The position numbers and the translations under genes are program-made. A stretch of DNA of 54,027 bases from an uncultured Collinsella sp. (GTDB taxonomy: Bacteria > Actinomycetota > Coriobacteriia > Coriobacteriales > Coriobacteriaceae). The stretch's first letter is position 1. Every line of letters starts with the position of its first letter. The notes beneath the pieces are model-generated. The model did not search any database and was not told where the DNA came from. It saw only the letters and a program-made list of their open reading frames with translations. Below are positions 40,038 to 48,140 of this stretch, piece by piece. Where the stretch lies: contig CAAEHI010000006.1 of assembly GCA_900755685.1 (NCBI GenBank), forward strand, positions 1 through 54,027, read 5' to 3'.

Positions 40038-41874
40038 GTGCCTCGCCTCCTTCCTGGGTCTGGGCTTGCGTTGCGGTCGCATCGGTGTTGTCTGCCGCCG
40101 TGGCCGTGTTGCCGGAGACGTCGCCGGCGTTCTCCTCGCCCTCGGCAGACATCTTGTTTTGCGAGGTAAAGGTCTCGCGGTAGATCTCGCTCGTCTTAAG
40201 CAGCTCGTCGTGGTTACCGATCTGCGCGATACGGCCGCCCTCCATGACGATGATGCGATCGGCGTCCTGCACGGAGCTGATGCGCTGGGCGATGATGAGC
40301 TTGGTCGTGTTGGGCAGATAGCTTGCCAACCCTGCGCGAATCTTGGCGTCGGTCTTGGTGTCGACGGCGCTGGTGGAGTCGTCCAGGATCAAGATCTTGG
40401 GGCGACGGAGCAGGGCACGCGCAATGCACAGGCGCTGCTTCTGACCGCCGGAAACATTGGAGCCGCCCTGTTCGATCCAGGTGTCATAGCCCTTGGGGAA
40501 GCCGTCGACAAACTCATCGGCGCAGGCCAGATGTGCCGCCTCGCGGACCTCCTCGTCGGTGGCGTTCGGGTCGCCCCAGCGCAGGTTCTCAGCGATGGTG
40601 CCGCTAAACAGCACGTTTTTCTGCAACACCATGGCGACTTGGTGGCGCAGAGCGTCCAAGTCGTAGTCGCGCACGTCCATGCCGCCTACGCGCACGGTGC
40701 CTTCGGTGGCGTCGTACAGGCGGGCGATGAGGTTTACGAGCGTGGACTTGGCCGAGCCGGTGCCGCCGATGATGCCGATGGTTTCGCCGCTCTTAATGTG
40801 CAGGTCGATGTCGTCGAGCGCCTGGCGCTTCGCATGCGCGGAATACTTAAAGCTCACGTGGTCAAAGTCGATGGAGCCATCGGCGACCTCGAGCGCGGGC
40901 TCGGCGGGATCGGCGATCGTGGGCTCGGCGGCCAGCACCTCGGTAATGCGGTGCGCCGATTCGTCGGCCATGGTCACCATGACAAAGATCATCGACAGCT
41001 GCATCAGGCTCATGAGGATCTGGAAGCCATAGGTAAAGATCGAGGAGAGCTGGCCCACGTCGAACAGCGTTCCCTGGCTCGTGATGATGAGCTTGGAGCC
41101 CAGGTAGATGATGACGACAAATGCGCCGTTGACGCAGATGTTCATCATGGGGTTGTTAAAGGCGAGCAGCTTCTCGGCGCGGGTGAAGTCCATCTGGACG
41201 TCGCGCGCGGCAGTCGCGAATTTCTCCTTCTCAAAGTCTTCGCGCACGTAGCTCTTGACCACGCGCATGCCGGTGACGTTTTCCTCGACGGACTCGTTAA
41301 GGGCGTCGTACTTGTGGAACACGCGCGAGAAGATGGGGCGCACCTTAAAGATGATAAAGAACAGCCCAAAGCCCAGCAGCGGAATGATGACCAGGTAGAC
41401 CATGGCAACGCTGCCGCCCATGATAAACGCCATGGTAAAGGCGAAGATCAATACCAGCGGCGCGCGCACGGCGATACGGATGATCATCATAAAGGCCTGC
41501 TGCACGTTGTTGATGTCGGTGGTCAGGCGCGTGACGAGCGAGGAGCTCGAGAACTCATCGATGTTGGCAAAGCTGAACGTCTGGATCTTATAGAACAGGT
41601 CGTGACGCAGGTTCTTGGCGAAGCCGCAACTCGCATGGCTGCAGGTGACGCCGGCAGCGGCGCCAAAAGCAAGGGATGTTAGCGCGATGAGCACCAAAAA
41701 GCCTGCGGTGGGAAGCATCTCGGCTACGGTGGCGCCGTCTTTGATGGCGTCGATCAGGTTGGCGGTGATAAATGGAATCAGCATCTCGCAGAGCACCTCG
41801 CCAAGCACGAGCAATGGCGTGGCAACAGTGACTTTCATATAGTCGCGGATGCTGCCCATGAGGGTTTTAATCAT
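40030..41874 (-). CDS. ABC exporter half-transporter, degenerate ATPase site subunit (MarR operon)
   Basis: The product has 614 residues. Six membrane helices are followed by an ATPase domain with Walker A GGTGSAKST, signature VSGGQKQR, Walker B LILDDSTSAVD (Asp for catalytic Glu) and Gln for the switch His (IAQRISSVQDAD). A low-complexity tail rich in Ala, Thr and Gln ends the protein. It overlaps the MarR gene upstream and its partner downstream by 8 bp each, so the three genes are translationally coupled. The substitutions match those of the unrelated pair at 1981-5706. Confidence 0.92.
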   Translation of the reverse strand: MIKTLMGSIRDYMKVTVATPLLVLGEVLCEMLIPFITANLIDAIKDGATVAEMLPTAGFLVLIALTSLAFGAAAGVTCSHASCGFAKNLRHDLFYKIQTFSFANIDEFSSSSLVTRLTTDINNVQQAFMMIIRIAVRAPLVLIFAFTMAFIMGGSVAMVYLVIIPLLGFGLFFIIFKVRPIFSRVFHKYDALNESVEENVTGMRVVKSYVREDFEKEKFATAARDVQMDFTRAEKLLAFNNPMMNICVNGAFVVIIYLGSKLIITSQGTLFDVGQLSSIFTYGFQILMSLMQLSMIFVMVTMADESAHRITEVLAAEPTIADPAEPALEVADGSIDFDHVSFKYSAHAKRQALDDIDLHIKSGETIGIIGGTGSAKSTLVNLIARLYDATEGTVRVGGMDVRDYDLDALRHQVAMVLQKNVLFSGTIAENLRWGDPNATDEEVREAAHLACADEFVDGFPKGYDTWIEQGGSNVSGGQKQRLCIARALLRRPKILILDDSTSAVDTKTDAKIRAGLASYLPNTTKLIIAQRISSVQDADRIIVMEGGRIAQIGNHDELLKTSEIYRETFTSQNKMSAEGEENAGDVSGNTATAADNTDATATQAQTQEGGEAHE

Positions 41875-42370
41875 CCAGTTCCTCCCAGGTTACACGGATT
41901 TTCTCGAGCATTTCGGCGAGCTGCTCGCGTTCGTCGTGGGTGAGGGCGCTAAAGGCCTGCTCTCTAAAGCGAATGCGGGCTGCCTGCTCAACACGGGCTT
42001 TTTCCCATCCCGCTTCGGTTAGGCGTATGGTGAGCTGCCGGCGGTCTTTGGGATTTCGACTGCGCTCGATGAGGTCGCCCATTTCGAGCTTGGACAGAAT
42101 CTCGGAAAGGGACCCTGGCTTGAGGTCGAAGTGCATGCCGAGTTCCTGTTGGGACAGCTCGCCGGTCGGCTGCTTGGCGAGCAGGCAGACGATGGGCGCC
42201 TTGCCAGATATGCCGCCGCCGTGAAAATGCATGTAATGGCCGCAAAATCCCAGGCCGCTCAGGATGCGCTTGGCGAGTTTGTCTTCGGCGCTGACCGCTT
42301 CGGGTATGTCTACCGGTTGCGACGGGTCGCCGCCGGGCTCATGCGGAAGGACGAGTGGTTCAACACACAT
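41867..42370 (-). CDS. MarR family regulator of the ABC exporter operon
   Basis: The product has 167 residues. A winged helix with LSQQELGMHFDLKPGSLSEI, the wing RSRNPKDRRQLTIRLT, and long terminal helices fit the MarR fold, a dimer that usually represses its own operon until it binds a ligand. An N-terminal extension of about 35 residues contains a CGHYMHFHGGG segment rich in His and one Cys, which could bind a metal or sense oxidants (inference). It is first in the operon, with a palindrome at 42392-42427 as the probable operator. Confidence 0.88.
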   Translation of the reverse strand: MCVEPLVLPHEPGGDPSQPVDIPEAVSAEDKLAKRILSGLGFCGHYMHFHGGGISGKAPIVCLLAKQPTGELSQQELGMHFDLKPGSLSEILSKLEMGDLIERSRNPKDRRQLTIRLTEAGWEKARVEQAARIRFREQAFSALTHDEREQLAEMLEKIRVTWEELDD

Positions 42371-42391
42371 ATCTAAGCTTCGCTCCTTTCT

Positions 42392-42427
42392 TTAGTTAGG
42401 TAGAGTAATTGTTTTGTGCCTAACTAA
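42392..42427. promoter_or_regulatory. candidate MarR operator
   Basis: TTAGTTAGG at 42392-42400 and CCTAACTAA at 42419-42427 are perfect inverted repeats with an 18-bp spacer, in the A/T-rich region 22 bp before the MarR start codon. The location fits autorepression. Confidence 0.6.
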
Positions 42428-42471
42428 TTTAGGAGCGTGAGAAACCAATGTCAAGGTACCAAACTTATTAA

Positions 42472-42572
42472 GTTACGGCGTTTTGCCAAACGCCGTAACC
42501 GCTCGACGCTGCAAACGTTCCTAAGCGGCAATCTGGCGTTCAATCGTCGGGCATGGCCACAAGGCCTATGCC
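42472..42572 (+). repeat. GACGCTGCAAACG structured element, copy 1
   Basis: A perfect hairpin 42472-42483 with 42488-42499 is followed by a 46-nt block (42505-42550) that differs at only three places from 53872-53917. A third stem (GGGCAT with ATGCCC, near 42549-42572) follows. In the copy after prfA this last stem has another sequence but still pairs. It lies in the 330-bp gene-free stretch between the MarR and pdxK-like genes. Confidence 0.75.
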
Positions 42573-42700
42573 CCCATTTCCGAAACCTTTCCGCAACAAT
42601 GTGGCCTCCGCGGCGCCAGCGCCCGTTCACAACGTCCCCTGCGCTACACTTAGTCGCACTGTGGCGCCGCTGCGCCGTGCCCAAACCAAGGGAGACCCTC

Positions 42701-43525
42701 ATGAAGAACACTCAGCTGCTGCTGATCAACGATATGTGCGGCTACGGCAAGGTCGCGCTCTCCGCCATGCTGCCGGTGCTGTCGCACATGGGCTATCGCA
42801 TCCACAACCTGCCGACGGCGCTGGTGTCCGATACGCTCAACTATCCCAAGTTCTACATCCATGACACCACCGAGTACGTGCGCCAGAGCCTCGCTATCTG
42901 GGAGGAGCTCGGGTTTGAGTTCGACGCCATCTCCACCGGCTTTATCGTGACCGAGGAAGAGACGCGCATCATCTCGGACTTTTGCCACCGCCGTGCGCAA
43001 AAGGGCACCAAGGTGTTCGTCGACCCCATCATGGGCGACAACGGCAAGCTCTACGCCGGCGTGCCCGAGTCCACGATCGGTCTCATGCGCAGCCTACTCG
43101 AGTGCGCCGACTATGCGGTGCCAAACTACACCGAGGCGTGCCTGCTCACCGATACGCCCATTGCCGAGCAAATCACGCCCGATGAGGGCCGCGCTCTCGT
43201 GGATGCCGTGCGTGCCCTGGGCGCCAAGTCGGTGGTCATTACGAGCGCTGTGGTCGACGGTGCGAATGTCGTCATCGGTTACGACCATGTGGCGGGGGAG
43301 TACTTTACGATTCCCTTCGACCTGATCCCGGTCTACTTCCCGGGCACGGGCGACACGTTCTCGGCGGTGCTCGTCGGCCGCGTTATGGCCGGTTGGAGCC
43401 TGCAGCGCGCGACGAGCGATGCCATGCGCGTGGTAGCCGAGCTTATCGAGCGCAATGCCGACCAAGAGGACAAGTCCGCCGGCCTGCCCATCGAGGCCTG
43501 CCTAGATGTGATTGACCATGAGTAA
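42701..43525 (+). CDS. pyridoxal/pyridoxamine kinase family protein
   Basis: The product has 274 residues. NDMCGYGKVALSAMLPVL at the start, DPIMGDNGKLY in the middle, VPNYTEACLL and the nucleotide-binding PGTGDTFSA near the C-terminus fit the PdxK/PdxY branch of the ribokinase superfamily, which phosphorylates B6 vitamers in the cytoplasm. The usual DPVMGD reads DPIMGD. AAGGGAG precedes the ATG at 42701; an open frame upstream runs through the palindromic element and was rejected. Its end overlaps the next gene by 8 bp, so the two are co-translated. Confidence 0.87.
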   Translation: MKNTQLLLINDMCGYGKVALSAMLPVLSHMGYRIHNLPTALVSDTLNYPKFYIHDTTEYVRQSLAIWEELGFEFDAISTGFIVTEEETRIISDFCHRRAQKGTKVFVDPIMGDNGKLYAGVPESTIGLMRSLLECADYAVPNYTEACLLTDTPIAEQITPDEGRALVDAVRALGAKSVVITSAVVDGANVVIGYDHVAGEYFTIPFDLIPVYFPGTGDTFSAVLVGRVMAGWSLQRATSDAMRVVAELIERNADQEDKSAGLPIEACLDVIDHE

Positions 43526-43847
43526 CGCCGACGAGAGCGGCACCGAGGCAGCGGGCGAGAACAAGCCGCTCGGTGCCCCGCGCGGCAAGCGCCCACGTAT
43601 TCGCATTAGCTGCGTGGACCAGCTGGGCACATGCCGCTGCCATCACGGGCACAAGCCGGGTGACGTCTTCGACTTCGACCGCGATCGCGGCAAGATGTGC
43701 GCCATGGCCTGCCATGTGGGCTTTCCCTATATCGATATCCTGCGCTATGGCGGAACCGTGCCTGGCAACGAGCCTGGTACGGCAAAGTTCTGCTGCCCCG
43801 AGGTCGATACGCTGAACGTCTGGCTCGCCGAGGTTGTCGACGAGTAA
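43518..43847 (+). CDS. TIGR04076 family protein
   Basis: The product has 109 residues. After a hydrophilic tail of about 30 residues come CRCHHGHKPGDVFDF, KMCAMACHVGFPYIDILRYGG and PGTAKFCCPEVD, the Cys-rich pattern of the small TIGR04076 family of unknown function found in anaerobes. The several Cys and His suggest metal or cofactor binding (inference). It overlaps the B6-kinase gene by 8 bp, so a link to that pathway or to a pyridoxal-phosphate enzyme is possible but unproven. Confidence 0.75.
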   Translation: MSNADESGTEAAGENKPLGAPRGKRPRIRISCVDQLGTCRCHHGHKPGDVFDFDRDRGKMCAMACHVGFPYIDILRYGGTVPGNEPGTAKFCCPEVDTLNVWLAEVVDE

Positions 43848-43889
43848 TCGAGCGAATCAATCGAGCGAGGTTTTTCTCCCTCAATAATA

Positions 43890-43957
43890 ACGAGCGTGGA
43901 TTTTCTCCCGTTTAGAGCGCGCTTGAACGCTCAAAGTGGGAGATCATCCACGCTCGT
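43890..43957. terminator. hairpin between converging genes
   Basis: ACGAGCGTGGA (43890-43900) pairs with 43947-43957, with a further CTCCC/GGGAG pairing inside and T-rich sequence after it. It ends both the TIGR04076 and the phosphatase transcripts. Confidence 0.8.
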
Positions 43958-44000
43958 TTTATGCCGATGGCGTGGCACGTGCGTCCGCGTGCTCGCTTGC

Positions 44001-44447
44001 CTATAACTGCTCGAGCATAGCGGTGCAGCCGGCGAGCACATCGCGGTAGGTGGCATCGAAGTTGCCGGTGTACCAGGGATCGGCCACGTCGCCGGGACGA
44101 TCGGTCCAATCGAGCAGGCGCGAGATCTTGCTATCGGGATCGCTGCCAAAAATGCGACGCAGACCGCGCGCGTTCTCGGCATCCATATAGACAATGTGGT
44201 CCCAGTCACCATACTCCGCGCGACGCACCTGGCGCGCACGGTGGGCAACGACAGGAATCCCGACTTCACGCAGCTTGGCAACGGTGCCACGATGCGGCGG
44301 ATTGCCGATCTCCTCGGTCGACGTTGCAGCGGAATCAATGACAAACTCCGCCTCGCGTCCAGCGCGGCGCACGAGTTCGGTAAACACGGACTCAGCCATC
44401 GTCGAGCGGCAGATGTTGCCGTAGCAGATAAACAGTACACGTTGCAT
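44001..44447 (-). CDS. low-molecular-weight protein-tyrosine phosphatase
   Basis: The product has 148 residues. The P-loop ICYGNICRS has catalytic Cys 8 and Arg 14, and the general acid is Asp 123 in DPWYTG, as required by the family. Such cytoplasmic enzymes remove phosphate from tyrosine or arginine, often paired with a capsule kinase, but no kinase gene lies nearby. The ATG at 44447 has AAGGAA upstream; a longer frame starts at 44492. It follows an MFS gene on the same strand by 57 bp and may be co-transcribed with it. Confidence 0.92.
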   Translation of the reverse strand: MQRVLFICYGNICRSTMAESVFTELVRRAGREAEFVIDSAATSTEEIGNPPHRGTVAKLREVGIPVVAHRARQVRRAEYGDWDHIVYMDAENARGLRRIFGSDPDSKISRLLDWTDRPGDVADPWYTGNFDATYRDVLAGCTAMLEQL

Positions 44448-44504
44448 ATGCGGTTTCCTTTCGATCGCCATCATCGAGCTCGAGTATCGCATCTACGCCT
44501 ACGC

Positions 44505-45740
44505 CTACGCCCTCGCCCGCCTGCGCTCCCAGCGAGCCAACTTAATCGTCACCAGCGTGAGCGCCCAGGCCACAAGCGAGAACGCGGCGCCCACTGCGCC
44601 CACGTACGCAATGCCAACGCCGCTTACCACGGCGCCGCCCACTGCGGTGCCAAACGAGATGCCGACGTTAAACGCCATGGGCTCCACCGAGCTTGCGAGC
44701 ACCATCGACTTGGGGTGGCGGCTGCGTGCCACGTCCATAAAGTGCGTGATGCACGACACCGAGAACAGGTACATGAGCAGTGCCAAGCTAAAGACAAAGA
44801 CCAGCGCGAGCGGCATGGTGCCGCCCACAGCAAACAGCCCGAGTAACGCCGCAGCCTGCAGCACAAACGTCACAAGCAGCGCCTTCATGCCAAAGCGCGC
44901 ATCGATCCATCCGCCCAGGATGTTCGAGATCAGGCAGAACACGCCGTAGGCCATGAGCGTGGTACTGGCTTCGACCGTGCCCATGCCCAGCACCTGCTCA
45001 AGATAAGGCGTCACGTAGCCATAGAAAACGTAGACCGACCCCACGCCAAACAAAAAGATGAGCATGCCGGTGACGATGCTCGGCTCGCGTAGCAGACCCG
45101 CCTGCTCGCGAAAGGTGGCGGGCTCGTCGGTTTGCCCAGCGCGCGGCATAAACATCACGAGCGCTCCGCAGATCAGAACGGCAAAGGTCAGCGTGCCGTA
45201 CATGGCCACGTGCCAGTCGAGCGTGTCGGCCACAAACTTGCCGATCGAAGTGACAAAGACCATTGCCACGGAAAACGCGCCGTACACCACCGAGATGGCG
45301 AGTGAGGTCTGCTGCGGGGACAGCAGCTCGGGGATATACGTCACGCCCACGGCGAGCAGTGCGCCCGAGACGGAGCCCAAGATGATGCGCGAGGCGAACA
45401 GCACTTGAAAGTTGGGTGCCAGCGCCATGACCAGATTGCCGAGCACAAAGACGATGCTATAGCACACGAGCAGTTGGTAACGACGGAAGCGCCCCGTGCT
45501 GAGCGCGAGCACCGGCGTCGCGATAGCGTAGATCAGTGCGAACACGCTAATAAGTTGGCCTGCGGTGGCAAGCGATACGCCGAGTTCCGTCGCCAAGTCA
45601 CTTTCGATGCCGATGACCACGAACTCCGAACAGCCGAGCGAAAAGCCTAACAACACGAGCAGCGCCAGGCAGAGCTTGGTGCGCACGGGGGAGAGCGCGG
45701 CGGCGGTTGACTTACTTTTTGGCGTGGTTGCGGCGGTCAA
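44505..45740 (-). CDS. MFS transporter, DHA1-like exporter
   Basis: The product has about 411 residues with 12 membrane helices. The second helix pair contains LALSTGRFRRYQLL, and the helix-5 region GALLAVGVTYIPELL suits drug/H+ antiporters of the DHA1 (AraJ-like) group. The start is uncertain: a TTG at 45740 has GGAG eight bases upstream, and a GTG at 45749 overlaps that site. The open frame to 45827 runs through a palindrome and was rejected. The substrate is unknown. Confidence 0.85.
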   Translation of the reverse strand: MTAATTPKSKSTAAALSPVRTKLCLALLVLLGFSLGCSEFVVIGIESDLATELGVSLATAGQLISVFALIYAIATPVLALSTGRFRRYQLLVCYSIVFVLGNLVMALAPNFQVLFASRIILGSVSGALLAVGVTYIPELLSPQQTSLAISVVYGAFSVAMVFVTSIGKFVADTLDWHVAMYGTLTFAVLICGALVMFMPRAGQTDEPATFREQAGLLREPSIVTGMLIFLFGVGSVYVFYGYVTPYLEQVLGMGTVEASTTLMAYGVFCLISNILGGWIDARFGMKALLVTFVLQAAALLGLFAVGGTMPLALVFVFSLALLMYLFSVSCITHFMDVARSRHPKSMVLASSVEPMAFNVGISFGTAVGGAVVSGVGIAYVGAVGAAFSLVAWALTLVTIKLARWERRRARA

Positions 45741-45796
45741 GGTTGTCACTCCAATGTCGCGTGAATAAGCGGGATTCAATCCCTGCAACTCTAACA

Positions 45797-45831
45797 GAAT
45801 GTGACAAAGGGACAGTCTCTTTGTCACATTC
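45797..45831. repeat. TGTGACAAAGGGA hairpin, upstream of the MFS gene
   Basis: Arms 45797-45809 and 45819-45831 pair perfectly. This third copy of the family (others at 15358 and 27153) lies upstream, not downstream, of the nearest gene start, so termination is not its only possible role. Confidence 0.75.
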
Positions 45832-45849
45832 GCGGCGTGGCTGCCGCCT

Positions 45850-45914
45850 AAACCGTCACAACATTCGATGAAAATCTCGAAAACGAGGAAAAACGTCGAA
45901 TGTTGTGACGGTTT
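45850..45914. repeat. 19-bp perfect inverted repeat with inner stem
   Basis: Arms 45850-45868 and 45896-45914 are exact reverse complements and enclose CTCGAAAACGAG. It lies between the divergent MFS and acidic membrane protein genes, next to the hairpin at 45797-45831. It could be a terminator for distant read-through or an operator. Confidence 0.8.
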
Positions 45915-46000
45915 TCGTGTCCGGCGCGGGTGAGCTTCGGTGCCGTCTGGGGGTATAAGACTAGCGAGTGTTTATTTGCGAGGCCTAAGGGGCGCCCCGT

Positions 46001-46870
46001 ATGGATATCGATAACTTTGAATGGTGGTATAGCGAGGGCGAGGCTCCGGACGATGAGTGGGACGAGCCCGCGTCGCGTGACGTGTCGAGCGACGAGGACG
46101 ACGACCCGCACGATGCCGCTGTCGAGCCTGATGCCGCCTCCGATGCCGCCGAGCCCCTGACCTTTGAGCAGGCTTGGGCCCAAGCCGAGGCCGATGAGGC
46201 TAAGGCCGATGCCACGGCCACACTCGGTGAGCCGGCGGACATGTCCATCTCGCCGGCAAAGATCCCGCAGCCGCGTCACACCATCGACCCCGACAGCACG
46301 GCATCCTTCAGCATTCTCGACGTGCCCGCGCAAGGCGCCCAGGCGCCTGCGCCCACACATCGCCCCGACCTGGCTCGTGAGGAAGACGCGGGCCGCCGTT
46401 CTCCGCTCGGCCCCATCCTCATCGCCTTCATGGCCGGCGTTATCGCCTGCTCGGCAATCGGTAGCGTTTGGAGCCATGTCGAGCAGCAGCGTCAAGACGC
46501 CGCCAAGGTCGAGATGTCTGTCGAGCAATCGCTCAGCCGCACGCGCTCGGTACATGTGTCGGTCGAGGTCAAGGACGGCGCGATGTGGGACACCGCGCGT
46601 GGCGACAGCCAAATGCTCATCCACATCGTGGGGCGTACGCTCAAAGGGCAGACGATTGACGAGTATCAATACGTCAATTCCGCTGGTGACGGCATCGAAC
46701 TTAAGCCCGGCGACTACGAGCTCACCGTCGATGAACCGCCCGTCGCCACCGACGGCACGCGCTTCCGTGCCTCAAAGCGCATGGTCCCCGTGAGCTTTAA
46801 CTCACAGGCGCCCGACACGGTCGACACCACACCGCAGGGCGGGTTCGACCTTTACGTGGATACCCAGTAG
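46001..46870 (+). CDS. acidic single-pass membrane protein of unknown function
   Basis: The product has 289 residues. A very acidic N-terminal half (residues 1-130, Asp/Glu/Ala-rich, probably disordered and cytoplasmic) leads to RRSPLG, one membrane helix (about 136-157) and an extracellular domain (about 160-289) with alternating strands, VHVSVEVKDGAMWDTARGDSQ and LKPGDYELTVDEPP. I do not recognise the family. The layout resembles single-pass regulatory or envelope-assembly proteins, but nothing nearby helps. AAGGGG precedes the ATG. Confidence 0.8.
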   Translation: MDIDNFEWWYSEGEAPDDEWDEPASRDVSSDEDDDPHDAAVEPDAASDAAEPLTFEQAWAQAEADEAKADATATLGEPADMSISPAKIPQPRHTIDPDSTASFSILDVPAQGAQAPAPTHRPDLAREEDAGRRSPLGPILIAFMAGVIACSAIGSVWSHVEQQRQDAAKVEMSVEQSLSRTRSVHVSVEVKDGAMWDTARGDSQMLIHIVGRTLKGQTIDEYQYVNSAGDGIELKPGDYELTVDEPPVATDGTRFRASKRMVPVSFNSQAPDTVDTTPQGGFDLYVDTQ

Positions 46871-46983
46871 GCACTCGCCGCTCATTCCGCTATGGCTACT
46901 CAATAATCGCCTGCCGTCCCGTCCCGCCGCCAAGAGTGGGACAATAGCCCTCGACACTATTGTTTACTTTTGGAGGAAGTAGC

Positions 46984-47877
46984 ATGTCTACTGTCACTAC
47001 CATCAAGCGCGGTGGCCTCACCGCGGCCATCGATTCCATGGGTGCCCAGCTCACGAGCCTTGCCCTCAACGGCAACGAGTATCTGTGGCAGGGTGACCCC
47101 GCCTTTTGGGGCAAGCATGCGCCCATCCTGTTCCCCATTGTGGGCTCGCTGCGCAACAACACGGCGACGTCTGCGGCTGGCACCTGCGAGATGCCGCGCC
47201 ACGGCCTCGCGCGCATCGTCGAGCACAAGCTGGTCGAGGTTTCGGAGGACGGCTCCTCGGTAACGTACGAGATCACCGACACGTCCGAGTCGCTCAAGGC
47301 CTTTCCGTTCCACTTTAAGCTCAACATGACCTATGCCCTGACCGGCGACGCTACCCTCACGCAGACCTTTGCCGTCACCAACACCGGCGACGTGGACCTG
47401 CCGTTCTCGGTGGGCGGCCACCCCGCATTTAACGTGCCCGCCCCCGGTGCCGAGGACGAGGCGTTCGAGGATTACGAGTTGGCGTTTACCGAGGCTTGGA
47501 CCAACGAGGCTCCCATCATCACGCCCGACGGTCTTATGACGTTCGAGGGTAGCTACAAGGCTCCCGATAACTCGGACGTGCTGCCCATCACGCACCGTAG
47601 CTTCGATAACGATGCCATCATGTTCACCGATACTCCGGGCTCCACGCTCACGCTGCGCGGCCGCAAGTCGGGCCACGGCGTCAAGATCGACTTTGAGGGC
47701 TTTAAGTACATTGGCGTGTGGTCTGCCGCCAACGACGCTCCGTTTGTGGCGCTCGAGCCCTGGACCGGTCATACCACCATGGACACCGAGGACGATGTCT
47801 TTGAGCACAAGGTCAACACCATCACCTTGGCTCCCGGCGCTACCGATAAACGCAGCTTTAGCGTCACCTTGCTCTAG
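46984..47877 (+). CDS. aldose 1-epimerase family protein (LacX-like)
   Basis: The product has 297 residues. LTAAIDSMGAQLTSL and LWQGDPAFWGKHAPILFPIV near the start, GHPAFNVP with a catalytic-type His, and the later ALEPWTGHTT match the galactose mutarotase-like superfamily, LacX branch. It probably interconverts anomers of a sugar in the cytoplasm. GGAGGA precedes the ATG at 46984; an earlier in-frame start at 46960 lies in that leader. It is a single gene with a terminator at 47935-47974. Confidence 0.9.
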   Translation: MSTVTTIKRGGLTAAIDSMGAQLTSLALNGNEYLWQGDPAFWGKHAPILFPIVGSLRNNTATSAAGTCEMPRHGLARIVEHKLVEVSEDGSSVTYEITDTSESLKAFPFHFKLNMTYALTGDATLTQTFAVTNTGDVDLPFSVGGHPAFNVPAPGAEDEAFEDYELAFTEAWTNEAPIITPDGLMTFEGSYKAPDNSDVLPITHRSFDNDAIMFTDTPGSTLTLRGRKSGHGVKIDFEGFKYIGVWSAANDAPFVALEPWTGHTTMDTEDDVFEHKVNTITLAPGATDKRSFSVTLL

Positions 47878-47907
47878 AGGTTCCGCCGCTCGGTCGATGC
47901 TGCGCGC

Positions 47908-47998
47908 CGTCCAGAGCGATAATTTGTCATTCATAAGGCAAGGCATAGACCTTCTGGTCATGCCTTGCCTTTTTCATGCCACTTGTTCGCTCTGGACG
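47908..47998 (+). terminator. terminator nested in an outer 12-bp palindrome
   Basis: The inner stem 47935-47946 with 47960-47971 is followed by TTT. The outer stem 47908-47919 pairs perfectly with 47987-47998. It ends the epimerase gene. Confidence 0.8.
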
Positions 47999-48140
47999 TC
48001 GCTCGCCGGCATTGCCAAAACATCGACGTCCCCAATGACTACCGTGTGTCTATTAATTTTTCGAGCTTGTGCTGCGCTGCTGGTCGCTGGCGTATATCCT
48101 GTTAAGTCGTCAGCATACGATTCAACAGGGAAGGCAGATT

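Noticed and set aside
38184..41682. Long plus-strand frames
   Set aside because: They are antisense shadows of the MarR-operon ABC exporter genes.
42437..42700. N-terminal extension of the B6-vitamer kinase
   Set aside because: It runs through a terminator-like hairpin and the conserved 46-nt element; the ATG at 42701 has a good ribosome site and gives the normal family length.
45741..45827. N-terminal extension of the MFS transporter
   Set aside because: It would be encoded by a dispersed palindrome and has no ribosome site.
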